Source: Bacillus sp. ISL-7 (lineage in GTDB: Bacteria; Bacillota; Bacilli; Bacillales_B; DSM-18226). Taken from it: a stretch of DNA of 36,240 nt. Of the stretch, positions 13,420 through 21,706 are shown one piece after another. The notes under the pieces were generated by a model. It did not search any database. It worked only from the letters and a program-made list of their open reading frames with translations, and had not been told where the DNA came from. Position numbers and translations under genes: made by a program. Position 1 is the stretch's first letter, and the number at the start of each line of letters is the position of its first letter. The stretch spans positions 1 to 36,240 of the forward strand of contig NZ_JAGGQW010000012.1 in the NCBI RefSeq assembly GCF_018613065.1, in the 5' to 3' direction.

Positions 13420-14799
13420 ATGAGCAATCAAAAATATTTAATGGATGATGCCCCGCTTAATAAATTTCATCTTCGTATTACTGCACTTACTTTCGGTTCT
13501 AATTTTTCAGATGGTTTTGCTTTAGGCATTATTGGAATGGCCCTTTCATTATTAGGACCAGAAATGAAACTTGGACCTATATGGGAAGGGTTAATCGGAA
13601 GCTCGGCTTTAATTGGTCTCTTTTTTGGGAGCCTATTTCTAGGTGGGTTATCTGATCGCATTGGCAGACAAAAAATCTACTTAGCTAACTTTCTGATTAT
13701 TACGATTGCCTCTGCTTTACAGTTTTTTGTCAATGACCCATGGACGTTATTCATTTTACGCTTATTGATCGGGATTGCATTAGGAGGTGACTACGCTGTT
13801 GGATCGACTTTACTAGCTGAGTTTGCCCCTAGAAAGTATAGAGGATTATTGCTTTCTTCTTTAAATGTACTTTGGACAGTTGGTTATGTCGTTTCAAATA
13901 TTGTAGGTTTTTATTTACAAAAATCAGGCCCGGATTCTTGGCGATGGATGCTTATGAGTGCTGCCATCCCCGCTTTCCTTTTATTAATTATGCGTTTGGG
14001 AACTCCAGAATCGCCACTTTGGTTAGTTAAAATGGGGCGTGTGGAAGAGGCTCGTGCCATCGTTAGAAAATATATTGGACCCAATGCCATCATGGATGAA
14101 ACAATTAAAGAAAATTCCAAAACAGCTTTCCGTATGGTTGATCTTTTCAGTAAACATCTTTGGAAACGGACAACCTTTGGATCGTTATTTTATTTATGCC
14201 AGGTTGTTCCTTATTTCGCCATCTATACTTTTCTACCTACGATATTAAGTAAAATGGGATTTGAGGAAACGTTTAGTATTGATATGCAACTGAACATTTT
14301 CCTGCTAGTTGGATCCATCGTTGGAGTTTGGTGTACGGAAAAGCTTACGCGAAGAAGCTTCACGATTTCTACCTTTATCATTCTTACCATTTCATTATTT
14401 TTGTTAAGTGTATTACCTAAGGATTCGCAAACTTTAGCGATCATTATCTTTGCTACCTTTACTTTTGTTATGTCTGCGGCATCAAACCTTACATTAGTTT
14501 ATCCTGCAGAACTTTTCCCTACAGAAATTCGTGGCACAGGTGTCGGCGTAACTACTGCTGTCAGCCGAATTGGTTCTGCCATTGGAACCTTCCTGTTACC
14601 AGTTAGTGTTAGTTCATGGGGGATGGGACCATCGATGATTGCGATGAGTGGTATACTGTTGATTGGAACAATTGTATCGATCGCATGGGCACCAGAAACA
14701 AAGTATCTATCGATAAGTGATGTTAATAAACCAGAACTTGAAACGGGGAACTCTCCAATCATAGATTCTTCGCTTTCAAGCAAAAGAAATTTATCATAA
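13420..14799 (+). CDS. MFS transporter (sugar-porter/SLC22-like branch)
   Basis: 459 residues, 12 predicted helices, ATG after AAAGGAG. The loop 2-3 motif GGLSDRIGRQKI (75-86), helix 4 RLLIGIALGGDYAVG, PRKYRG after helix 4, and PAELFPTEIRGTGVG after helix 10 place it in the branch with sugar porters, NiaP and organic-cation carriers (SLC22/OCT). The central loop (about 210-240) is short. The lyase gene starts 29 bp downstream, so the two are probably co-transcribed and this protein likely imports the lyase substrate. Because that lyase may act on a betaine, an organic-cation or zwitterion substrate would fit, but nothing in the sequence proves it. Confidence 0.85.
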   Translation: MSNQKYLMDDAPLNKFHLRITALTFGSNFSDGFALGIIGMALSLLGPEMKLGPIWEGLIGSSALIGLFFGSLFLGGLSDRIGRQKIYLANFLIITIASALQFFVNDPWTLFILRLLIGIALGGDYAVGSTLLAEFAPRKYRGLLLSSLNVLWTVGYVVSNIVGFYLQKSGPDSWRWMLMSAAIPAFLLLIMRLGTPESPLWLVKMGRVEEARAIVRKYIGPNAIMDETIKENSKTAFRMVDLFSKHLWKRTTFGSLFYLCQVVPYFAIYTFLPTILSKMGFEETFSIDMQLNIFLLVGSIVGVWCTEKLTRRSFTISTFIILTISLFLLSVLPKDSQTLAIIIFATFTFVMSAASNLTLVYPAELFPTEIRGTGVGVTTAVSRIGSAIGTFLLPVSVSSWGMGPSMIAMSGILLIGTIVSIAWAPETKYLSISDVNKPELETGNSPIIDSSLSSKRNLS

Positions 14800-14828
14800 G
14801 CATTATTTTGGATAAAGAGGTGTTTTAG

Positions 14829-16385
14829 ATGATCAAGAATGAATACTTACACCCAAAGGATATAAAAGAGGTTATTCTTGGAAATCATGAGCTTTCGCTT
14901 CATGAGGTGATCGCTGTTGCTAGATATTCAGCGATAGTTTCATTTACAGAAACGTATTGTAACAGGGTAAAAGCATCACGAGGATTGATAGAAAAGTTTT
15001 TACAAGAAGAGCGCGCGATTTATGGAGTGACAACCGGATTTGGCAGTAATGTAACAGAAGTGATTTCGAAGAGCGATGCAGAAATACTGCAAAGAAATAT
15101 TGTTCGATCTCATGCGGTTTCGGTCGGAGAGCCACTGGAAAGAGAAGTGGTTAGAGCGATTCAGCTAATGATCCTAAACCATTTAGGGCATGGATTTTCA
15201 GGAGTTAGTTTAGAGGTTTTAGAACTAATGGCCGGATTATTAAATCATGATATATTACCGATTGTTCCCGGTGATGGTTCAGTGGCCTATCTTTCTCCTG
15301 AAGCACACATCGCTTTAGTATTAATGGGTGAAGGAAAAGCGTGGTATAACGGCGAACTCCTTTCAGGTTGTGATGCTTTAGAGAAGGCAGGATTAAAACC
15401 AGTTATTTTAGGTTGTAAAGAGGGACTGGCCCTTATAAATGGTACAACTTCCGTTACAGCGTTTGCGGCTCTCGCCTTATACAATGCAATTCAAGCTGTG
15501 AAGACCGCAGATATTTCGGGAGCTATGTCGTTTGAGTCGTTAAAAGGAACGATAAAAGCTTTTGATCCTCGCCTCCATTCCGTAAAAAAACACGAGGAAC
15601 AGGGGAAAACAGCTCGAAATTTAGTGAGAATTCTGAGTGGTAGTGAAATTGTTGAACAGTACAAAGATTATCGATTACAAGATGCTCTAAGTCTACGCTG
15701 TATTCCACAAGTCCATGGTGCCGTAAAGATGGTATTGAAAAATACTTTGGATAACTTAATGAATGAAATGAAGTCGACCTGTGATAACCCAATCATCTGG
15801 CCTGAAGGTGATGATGGAATTGCTCTTATGGGAGGAAACTTCGATGGCTCCTTCATTGGAATGGATGCAGATTCCATGTGTATCGCGATGGCTAACTTAG
15901 GGAAGATAGCTGAACGTCGGATTGATCGATTAGTGAATTATCATGTAAGTGAACTACCAAACTTCTTAGTTGCTAATCCCGGTTTGAATAATGGCTATAT
16001 GATTCCACAGTATACGGCTGCCGGATTATTAAATGAAATCAGAGTTCTTTCTCATCCAGCTACCATTGATAATGTCCCTACTTCTGCGAATCAAGAAGAT
16101 GTGGTGAGTTTTGCTTATTTTGCTGCTAAAAAAGCCTATCAAATTTCAAAGAAACTTCAATATATTTTAGCGATTGAACTGATGCTTGCCACGCAGGCTT
16201 TAGATTTCTATGAAACATTGAATCCATCAATCGTCACTGGAAAAGTTCATCAGTTTATTCGAGAGAAAATTCCAACTGTACAAGAGGACAGATTTTTCCA
16301 TCCTGATATTGAAATCATTTTCCATTATATTCAAGAAGGAGAAATCGTCTCATTAGTCGAAGAGTTAATTGGAGAAATAGAATAA
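14829..16385 (+). CDS. Histidine ammonia-lyase-family protein lacking the MIO-forming Ala-Ser-Gly
   Basis: 518 residues; ATG after AAAGAGG. The aromatic amino acid lyase fold is clear: YGVTTGFG (65-72), SHAVSVGEP (94-102), LALINGTTS (200-208), SLRCIPQVHGAV (288-299), NGYMIPQYTAAGL (388-400) and TSANQEDVVSF (418-428, with E423 of the HutH active site). Where HutH has GSVGASGDLAPLAH, this protein reads GDGSVAYLSPEAH (148-160): Ala-Ser-Gly and the next Asp are absent, so the MIO electrophile cannot form in the usual way. The rest of the active site is kept, arguing for a working enzyme with different chemistry. Ergothionase, which eliminates trimethylamine from ergothioneine, is the relative I recall as lacking MIO. 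A beta-elimination of a quaternary amine (ergothioneine, hercynine) is my best hypothesis. It is not an ordinary hutH. Confidence 0.85.
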   Translation: MIKNEYLHPKDIKEVILGNHELSLHEVIAVARYSAIVSFTETYCNRVKASRGLIEKFLQEERAIYGVTTGFGSNVTEVISKSDAEILQRNIVRSHAVSVGEPLEREVVRAIQLMILNHLGHGFSGVSLEVLELMAGLLNHDILPIVPGDGSVAYLSPEAHIALVLMGEGKAWYNGELLSGCDALEKAGLKPVILGCKEGLALINGTTSVTAFAALALYNAIQAVKTADISGAMSFESLKGTIKAFDPRLHSVKKHEEQGKTARNLVRILSGSEIVEQYKDYRLQDALSLRCIPQVHGAVKMVLKNTLDNLMNEMKSTCDNPIIWPEGDDGIALMGGNFDGSFIGMDADSMCIAMANLGKIAERRIDRLVNYHVSELPNFLVANPGLNNGYMIPQYTAAGLLNEIRVLSHPATIDNVPTSANQEDVVSFAYFAAKKAYQISKKLQYILAIELMLATQALDFYETLNPSIVTGKVHQFIREKIPTVQEDRFFHPDIEIIFHYIQEGEIVSLVEELIGEIE

Positions 16386-16394
16386 TAATTCTTT

Positions 16395-16430
16395 AAGGAG
16401 GAAGCCACAGGAAGCTTCTTCTTTTTCTTT
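16395..16430 (+). terminator. Terminator after the lyase gene
   Basis: AAGGAGGAAGC (16395-16405) pairs with GCTTCTTCTT (16414-16423) using two G-T pairs, then TTTCTTT. It is leaky-looking and lies only 30 bp before the AraC gene, so partial read-through is possible. Confidence 0.6.
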
Positions 16431-16460
16431 AGAAAGACAGGATGAACGAGGGGAATGATT

Positions 16461-17666
16461 ATGAAGCAAGATCCAATCAGAGCTGCTTTTTCGCATCTTC
16501 TACTCTCTGGAACGCTTGTTCATGAAGGGACATTTGCAGAGTTACAACAAAAATTCGGGATTTTTATTCATCCACATTTAGTTATGATTATTTCAATCGA
16601 TCGTTATCCAGATATAGCAAGCGCAAGCGGGAATTCTTTGGAGTGGAGAAAAAAAGTTGGCCAGCAGCTAGTGGAAAAAATTGAGGAAACCGTACGTATT
16701 CCTTTTCTTTGGAATTGGATTGAAGAGGGAGTTCTAGCTCTTCTTTTAGAATTGGAGGAACAGGATTCAGTAAATGAGTTTAATAGAAAAATGGTTCATA
16801 TGGCAAAAGAAATCCAGCTTGCTACTAATTCTATTGACCTGTCAGTATCCATAGGGATTGGTAGATATTATCAGGATCCATATGCGCTTTACCAATCGTT
16901 TTTAGAAGCAAGGAAATCCATGTCAGGCCGCTTTTTTCAAGGGAATCAATTAATCTTTCATTGTGAAATGAAAAGAAATAACGAGGAGCCAGTAATCAAT
17001 CCGTTTAATGAAGAAAAGGCAGAGCTGCTGGCACTTGTTAAAATTGGGGATGTAGAAGGGACCATTCAAAATTTGAAACACCTCCTGGAAAAATTAGCTG
17101 TGGCTAGTCATTTTAATGAGGATATTTTCAAAACAGAAGTAGTGTCCATCGTCTTATTATTGTCTAAACGGGTGATAGATTCAGGTGCAAATGCAATAAC
17201 CATCCATTCAAATAATACTAATTTTATTCAAAACTTGTATCATATTATTCGTTTCGATAAATTTGTCAATCAGGTTTGTGAATATGCGGTTTGGCTTACC
17301 GAGCAATCAGTAAACACGAATTTAAATGAAGTAAGTCCTGTAATTCAACAAGCTATCGGTTATATTAAAGAACATCATCAGAAGAGTATTTCGCTGATTG
17401 AAATAGCACAATATTGCTGCTTAAGCCGGCATCATTTTAGTCATTTGTTTAAAAAAGAAGTAGGGATTAGTTTGATTGATTATTTAAATCGAATGAGAAT
17501 TGACATGTCTTTGTCGTATTTAGAAATGACTGATTTACCAATAAGTGAGATTGCTGCCAAAATAGGTTTCCATGATGCCAATTATTTTAGCCGCATGTTT
17601 AAAAAGTATATGCAGTTTAGTCCTTCAGATTATCGATTAGCAAGAGTTCCGACCGCAGCTCCATAA
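16461..17666 (+). CDS. AraC-family regulator with a degenerate GGDEF-like sensor domain
   Basis: 401 residues from ATG 16461, seven bases after GAGGGG; the in-frame ATG at 16455 is too close to that site. C-terminal AraC DNA-binding domain (about 305-398) with two HTH motifs: SLIEIAQYCCLSRHHFSHLFKKE and PISEIAAKIGFHDANYFSRMFKKY, then SPSDYR. The N-terminal half (about 20-165) has LVMIISIDRYPD and LSVSIGIGRYYQDPYALYQSFLEA, the pattern of GGDEF-like sensor domains seen in YesN/CdaR-type regulators; the catalytic GGDEF itself is missing. There is no receiver or membrane segment, so it is probably a one-component cytoplasmic sensor. Placed right after the MFS-lyase pair, it most likely controls them. 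Confidence 0.88.
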   Translation: MKQDPIRAAFSHLLLSGTLVHEGTFAELQQKFGIFIHPHLVMIISIDRYPDIASASGNSLEWRKKVGQQLVEKIEETVRIPFLWNWIEEGVLALLLELEEQDSVNEFNRKMVHMAKEIQLATNSIDLSVSIGIGRYYQDPYALYQSFLEARKSMSGRFFQGNQLIFHCEMKRNNEEPVINPFNEEKAELLALVKIGDVEGTIQNLKHLLEKLAVASHFNEDIFKTEVVSIVLLLSKRVIDSGANAITIHSNNTNFIQNLYHIIRFDKFVNQVCEYAVWLTEQSVNTNLNEVSPVIQQAIGYIKEHHQKSISLIEIAQYCCLSRHHFSHLFKKEVGISLIDYLNRMRIDMSLSYLEMTDLPISEIAAKIGFHDANYFSRMFKKYMQFSPSDYRLARVPTAAP

Positions 17667-17724
17667 AGAAAGCCTTTCATATAACAAGGTTTGAATCTTG
17701 TATATGAAAGGCTTTCTTTTATTA
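17665..17724. terminator. Bidirectional terminator between the araC-type gene and glcF
   Basis: AAAGAAAGCCTTTCATATA (17665-17683) pairs perfectly over 19 bp with TATATGAAAGGCTTTCTTT (17701-17719). T-rich sequence follows on the plus strand, and the stem's own A/T end serves the minus strand. Confidence 0.92.
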
Positions 17725-17770
17725 TTCTACTAAAAAAACGGATCGTCTTTTTGAATATCGAATTCAAGTC

Positions 17771-19093
17771 TTATTTCATCGCTTCCACTAATAAGTCCAC
17801 GATATGGACCGCACGCATTGTAGAGGACAAGCCTTCCCGTTCAATGCCAAGCTGCATCTGTAATAAGCAACCTGGATTTGCGGTGACAATCGTAGTTGCG
17901 TGTGTCGCCTTGGCCTCAATCATTTTTGCGTCGAGCATTACCATCGACATCTCTGATTCGACAATATTATAGATTCCGGCCGAACCACAGCAGCGATCGG
18001 CATCCTTCATTTCTTTATATTCTGCCCCTTGGATGGCTTGAAGGAGTCTTCTTGGTGCGGCGGCTGTTTTCATACCATTTCTTAGGTGGCAAGAATCCTG
18101 GTAGGTGATCACCTGCGCAGGAAGTTCTAACGTTACCTTTTTATGAAAATCGACGGCTGCTAATATTTCGGAAATATCCTTGATCTTTTCCTTAAAGTCC
18201 TTAGCACGGTCTTTCCAAGCAGGATCATCTTTCAGTAAATGATCATAATCGACTAAGAAGGCGCCGCATCCACCTGCGTTGGTAATGATGAAATCAACGT
18301 TAAGGTCCTCAAAGGCCCTAATATTCCGTTTGGCTAAGTCTTTGGCTGCTTCTTTTTCTCCACTATGACCGTGGAGCGCCCCGCAGCAGGTTTGATTTTG
18401 CGGAATCACCACTTCACAGCCGGCTTTTTGCAGCAGCTTCATGGTGGCATCGTTTGACTTCAGGAACATCGTGTCCATTAAACAGCCGCTGAAAAAGGCA
18501 ACTCTGTGTACCTTCTCCGCTATTGCAGGCAAATAAGTGGGCCGATTTTTCATTTCTTTCATTGTTGGCACATTTGGCAATACTTTTTCCATTGCCGCTA
18601 ATTGGTCTGGTAACAGGCCTAAAAAGCCGATTTTTCGAGCAATCGTTTGAATGCCGGAGCGCTGATAAAATCCGATGAAGCCGACCACCCCGCGCATACG
18701 GTTCTGGTACGGGAACAGCTCTTGAAAAACGGTTTTTCTGACAACCCGCGCTGGCAGAGAGTGCTTTTTGTTTTGATGGATGATGTCCCTTGCCTCTTCG
18801 AGTAAATGGCCATAATTCACGCCGGATGGACAGACCGGTTCACAGGCACGGCAGCCAAGACAGAGTTCAAGCGAGCGCTCAAAATCCTCATCCGGCTCAA
18901 TCAGCCCATCCACAACCGCCTTCATTAGTGCGATCCGGCCTCTTGGAGAATGAGATTCTTTGTAGCCTGATTCAATATAGGTCGGACAGGTTGGCAGGCA
19001 AAAGCCGCAGCGCATACAGTTGAGCAGTTCATCTTCGTTCATCCGCGCTTTAAATTGTTCTTGAATCGTTTGTTTTTCTTTCACTGTTGTCAT
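17771..19093 (-). CDS. glcF: Glycolate oxidase iron-sulfur subunit GlcF
   Basis: 440 residues. Two [4Fe-4S] ferredoxin motifs near the N-terminus: C26, C29, C32, C36-P and C78, C81, C84, C88-P. Two C-terminal cysteine-rich CCG domains follow (CCGALHGHSG and CCGSAGIYNI). This layout is that of GlcF (YsfD in B. subtilis), which passes electrons from the FAD subunit GlcD toward the quinone pool during glycolate (or lactate) oxidation at the membrane face. Its ATG overlaps the GlcD stop by four bases (ATGA), so translation is coupled. The GlcE-like second flavin subunit of E. coli is absent, as in the two-gene Bacillus arrangement. Confidence 0.93.
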   Translation of the reverse strand: MTTVKEKQTIQEQFKARMNEDELLNCMRCGFCLPTCPTYIESGYKESHSPRGRIALMKAVVDGLIEPDEDFERSLELCLGCRACEPVCPSGVNYGHLLEEARDIIHQNKKHSLPARVVRKTVFQELFPYQNRMRGVVGFIGFYQRSGIQTIARKIGFLGLLPDQLAAMEKVLPNVPTMKEMKNRPTYLPAIAEKVHRVAFFSGCLMDTMFLKSNDATMKLLQKAGCEVVIPQNQTCCGALHGHSGEKEAAKDLAKRNIRAFEDLNVDFIITNAGGCGAFLVDYDHLLKDDPAWKDRAKDFKEKIKDISEILAAVDFHKKVTLELPAQVITYQDSCHLRNGMKTAAAPRRLLQAIQGAEYKEMKDADRCCGSAGIYNIVESEMSMVMLDAKMIEAKATHATTIVTANPGCLLQMQLGIEREGLSSTMRAVHIVDLLVEAMK

Positions 19094-20502
19094 CTTGTAA
19101 TCACCACGCGTTTCTTGCTGTCTTTGGCAAAAACCTTCCCAGGATTCATGATGTTATTTGGGTCAAACGCGCTTTTAATAGATTTCATTGCTGCAATTCC
19201 TTCTTCTTTCAATTTCCATTCAAGGTAGGGGGCTTTCATCGCGCCGACTCCATGTTCCCCGGTAATCGTTCCGCCCAAATCGATCGCTTTTTCAAAAATT
19301 TCCTCAAAGGCTTTTTCGACCCGTTCCATTTCTTCATGATTTCTTGCATCTGTTGCACAGGTTGGATGGAGGTTTCCATCTCCGGCGTGGCCAAACGTAC
19401 AAATGGTCAGCTGGTATTTTTCAGTTATCTCATTGATCGCCTGCACCATATTGGCAATTTCTGATCTAGGAACCGTCGCGTCCTCGAGTATCGTCGTCGG
19501 TTTTAAGCGTGCAATCGCAGAAAGGGCAGCCCGTCGTGCTGTTCTAAGTGCGTCCGCTTCTGCCTCAGAAGCGGCGACTTGAATCGAAACCGCATTTTCT
19601 TGCTTACAAACTTCCGCCATTTTAATTAAATCACGCTCGACCACTTCTGGCGGGCCGTCCTGCTCGATTAAAAGAACGGCCTTCACATCGGTAGGCAGCC
19701 CGATTTGAGCAAATTCCTCGACTACCTTTAAGGTTGGCTGGTCAAAGAACTCCAGTGTTGTAGGAATAATTTTATTAGCAATGATTTTTGAAACCGAGTT
19801 TGCGGCAGCAGATAGGTCTTGGTAAAGTGCAAGCATCGTTTGTTTCGTCTCCGGCATCGGGATCAATTTGAGTGTGGCCTCGGTAATGACAACGAGCGTG
19901 CCTTCAGATCCGACAAATAGACGGGTTAAATCGTAACCAGCAACATCCTTTGCCAACTTTCCGCCGGTCCGGATGATGTCGCCATTTGGCAGAACAGCTT
20001 CAAGAGCAATAACATAATCACGTGTCACCCCGTATTTAAGCCCGCGCAACCCACCGGAGTTCTCATTGATATTTCCGCCAATTGTCGAAATCTTCATCGA
20101 GCTTGGATCGGGCGGATAGAACAGCCCTTTTTCTTCGACCTTATTAATCAGATCGAGGGTAATGACACCAGGCTGAACGGTGATAGTTAAATTTTCCTCA
20201 TCAATTTCGAGGATTTGGTTCATATGTTTAAAAAGCAGGACAATCCCGCCCTCGGTTGGGCAGGTCCCAGCACATAGGTTGGTCCCAGAACCGCGCGGAA
20301 CAATCGGAACCTTATGTTCATTACATACCTTTAGGATTTGAGAAACTTCTGCTGTATTCCTCGGGCTGATGACCGCATCAGGCATCGACTGGAAGTTCGG
20401 TGTGGCATCATATGAGTAAACTAAGCGTTCGACTTGGGAATCATCGAAGTTTTCCTTGGTTACAATGGAAATTAGTTTTTCTTTTACTGTATTCAAGAGC
20501 AT
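19090..20502 (-). CDS. glcD: Glycolate oxidase FAD subunit GlcD
   Basis: 470 residues from the ATG at 20502 (MLLNTVKEKL), which has GGGGA seven bases upstream; the in-frame ATG six codons earlier lacks a ribosome site. FAD-binding PCMH domain: VPIVPRGSGTNLCAGTCPTEGG, GNINENSGGLRGLKYGVTRDYV. The C-terminal FAD-linked oxidase domain carries FGHAGDGNLHP (metal-binding His region) and GTITGEHGVGAMKAPYL. It oxidises glycolate, or a related 2-hydroxy acid such as D-lactate, to the 2-oxo acid and passes electrons to GlcF. It is the first gene of a two-gene minus-strand operon, divergent from the HAD phosphatase gene. Confidence 0.93.
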   Translation of the reverse strand: MLLNTVKEKLISIVTKENFDDSQVERLVYSYDATPNFQSMPDAVISPRNTAEVSQILKVCNEHKVPIVPRGSGTNLCAGTCPTEGGIVLLFKHMNQILEIDEENLTITVQPGVITLDLINKVEEKGLFYPPDPSSMKISTIGGNINENSGGLRGLKYGVTRDYVIALEAVLPNGDIIRTGGKLAKDVAGYDLTRLFVGSEGTLVVITEATLKLIPMPETKQTMLALYQDLSAAANSVSKIIANKIIPTTLEFFDQPTLKVVEEFAQIGLPTDVKAVLLIEQDGPPEVVERDLIKMAEVCKQENAVSIQVAASEAEADALRTARRAALSAIARLKPTTILEDATVPRSEIANMVQAINEITEKYQLTICTFGHAGDGNLHPTCATDARNHEEMERVEKAFEEIFEKAIDLGGTITGEHGVGAMKAPYLEWKLKEEGIAAMKSIKSAFDPNNIMNPGKVFAKDSKKRVVITR

Positions 20503-20604
20503 TTGGTTTCCCCGTTTCATAGTTTTGTCGATTTTAATGTTTCTTACAGTATAGGTGATTCTTGTTTGAAAATCAGAATATTATATAAATTTTCTTCCTA
20601 AAAA

Positions 20605-20623
20605 AGTGGTGTCAGGCACCACT
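20605..20623. repeat. Short palindrome AGTGGTG-TCAGG-CACCACT
   Basis: A perfect 7-bp stem with a 5-nt loop, without a T run, in the glcD/HAD divergent gap. I recall very similar GGTGTCAGGCACC palindromes scattered between genes in many Bacillus genomes, so I treat it as an intergenic repeat copy. It is the only copy in this window. Confidence 0.45.
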
Positions 20624-20628
20624 ATGAT

Positions 20629-20657
20629 TTGAAATTAAATTTCAATAATATTATATT
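20629..20657 (+). promoter_or_regulatory. HAD-gene promoter with overlapping palindromic operator
   Basis: -35 TTGAAA (20629-20634), 17-bp spacer, -10 TATATT (20652-20657). The 17-bp perfect palindrome TTGAAATTAAATTTCAA (20629-20645) covers the -35 box and contains GAAAT-N3-ATTTC (20631-20643), the same motif found at the murQ promoter in the same position relative to the -35. It is probably a MurR or other repressor site. Confidence 0.6.
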
Positions 20658-20692
20658 AAAAATAAAATAAAATTACAAAGGGGAAATAATAG

Positions 20693-21556
20693 GTGAAATA
20701 TCGATTATTAGCGACGGACTTGGACGGCACATTATTAAACGATGAAAAAGAGATTGATGTGGAAACGGTTGAGGCGATTCACGAATACCGCAAACGAGGG
20801 GGGAAAGTCGTAATTTGCAGTGGGCGTTCCCCGCTTTCAACCCAATGGATTGCCCATACGATTGGACTTGAGGGGGAACCAATCATTGCTTACAATGGGG
20901 CGATCCTAATCGATGAAAATGGAGAGGTCAGCGAGCAATCAGTTTTTCAATACGAGCCGCTGTTGAGTTTTTGGGAATTATGTGAGTCGGAGGGCATCTA
21001 TGCCCACTTTTACGAGGGGGATACGCTACTGGTCCCACAGGTGAATAAATGGAATCAGAACTGGATCGAAAATAACATCCCTACCCTTGAAAAATCAGGG
21101 GGAGAACGCCAACATTGTCAAAGTTTTCGAGAAAAGTGTCAGGTGAAAGTGGTTGAGGACTTTTACCGATACGTAAAGGAACAAGAGCCGAACATTACAA
21201 AAATTGCTGTCTTTGATGATGGGAACAAGCTGGCTGATTTTACCAAACGTCTGAAGGAACAGAGCGTCGATTTGGAAATTAGCAGCAGTTTTAACTTTGT
21301 TAATTTAGAAATTACCCCCACTGGTGTGACAAAGGCGTCTGCCCTTATGAAACTGACCGAGCAGCTGAAGATTCCACTCTCTCAAACGGCTGCGATTGGT
21401 GATAATTACAATGACGCCCTCATGCTCTCGGTTGCCGGCCTTGGAATTGCGATGGGAAATGCGCCCGAAAAGGTGAGACAATTAGCTGATCAGGTGACTG
21501 GTACGAATAATGAAGTTGGTGTTGCTAATGCGATCCGCCGCTATTTGCTTGAATAA
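20693..21556 (+). CDS. Cof-type HAD-superfamily sugar-phosphate phosphatase
   Basis: 287 residues from GTG 20693 after AAAGGGG. HAD motif I DLDGTLLND near the N-terminus (both catalytic Asp residues), motif II ICSGR, a C2 cap domain in the middle (about 85-200), and motif III/IV K..AL..GDNYNDALMLSVAGLGIAMGNA. This is the Cof/YkrA/YwpJ type, which dephosphorylates sugar phosphates, FMN or similar metabolites in the cytoplasm. It precedes murQ by 150 bp and has a promoter whose operator matches that of murQ, so it may serve the MurNAc pathway, for example by relieving sugar-phosphate build-up. The substrate cannot be read from the sequence. Confidence 0.88.
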   Translation: MKYRLLATDLDGTLLNDEKEIDVETVEAIHEYRKRGGKVVICSGRSPLSTQWIAHTIGLEGEPIIAYNGAILIDENGEVSEQSVFQYEPLLSFWELCESEGIYAHFYEGDTLLVPQVNKWNQNWIENNIPTLEKSGGERQHCQSFREKCQVKVVEDFYRYVKEQEPNITKIAVFDDGNKLADFTKRLKEQSVDLEISSSFNFVNLEITPTGVTKASALMKLTEQLKIPLSQTAAIGDNYNDALMLSVAGLGIAMGNAPEKVRQLADQVTGTNNEVGVANAIRRYLLE

Positions 21557-21592
21557 TGTCCAAATAAACATTTCAGTACAATAGTGTTTTAA

Positions 21593-21650
21593 AATAACAT
21601 TTCACTATTTTAATAAAAATCTCGAAATGTTATTTCGTGTGTAATATAAT
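21593..21650 (+). promoter_or_regulatory. murQ promoter and operator cluster
   Basis: -10 TATAAT (21645-21650), 17 bp from a weak -35 TCGAAA (21622-21627). CGAAATGTTATTTCG (21623-21637) is a perfect palindrome over the -35, with core GAAAT-N3-ATTTC. In addition AATAACATTTC (21593-21603) is an exact inverted copy of GAAATGTTATT (21624-21634), about three helical turns upstream, and AACATTTC recurs at 21567-21574. These are probably binding sites for MurR, an RpiR-family regulator. Confidence 0.65.
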
Positions 21651-21658
21651 AAATGTAC

Positions 21659-21673
21659 GGGTAACCGTTTTCA
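21659..21673. promoter_or_regulatory. Weak cre-like site in the murQ leader
   Basis: GGGTAACCGTTTTCA matches the cre consensus at 12 of 15 positions and lies just past the expected start of transcription, where CcpA could act as a roadblock. The match is poor on the left half. Confidence 0.3.
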
Positions 21674-21706
21674 CCTCAGAAAAGACTTACAGGAGGATCC
21701 AAAAAA

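Noticed and set aside
14829..16385. Annotating the lyase as hutH with a role in histidine use
   Set aside because: The MIO-forming Ala-Ser-Gly is missing and no hutU, hutI or hutG is nearby, so ordinary histidine deamination is not supported.
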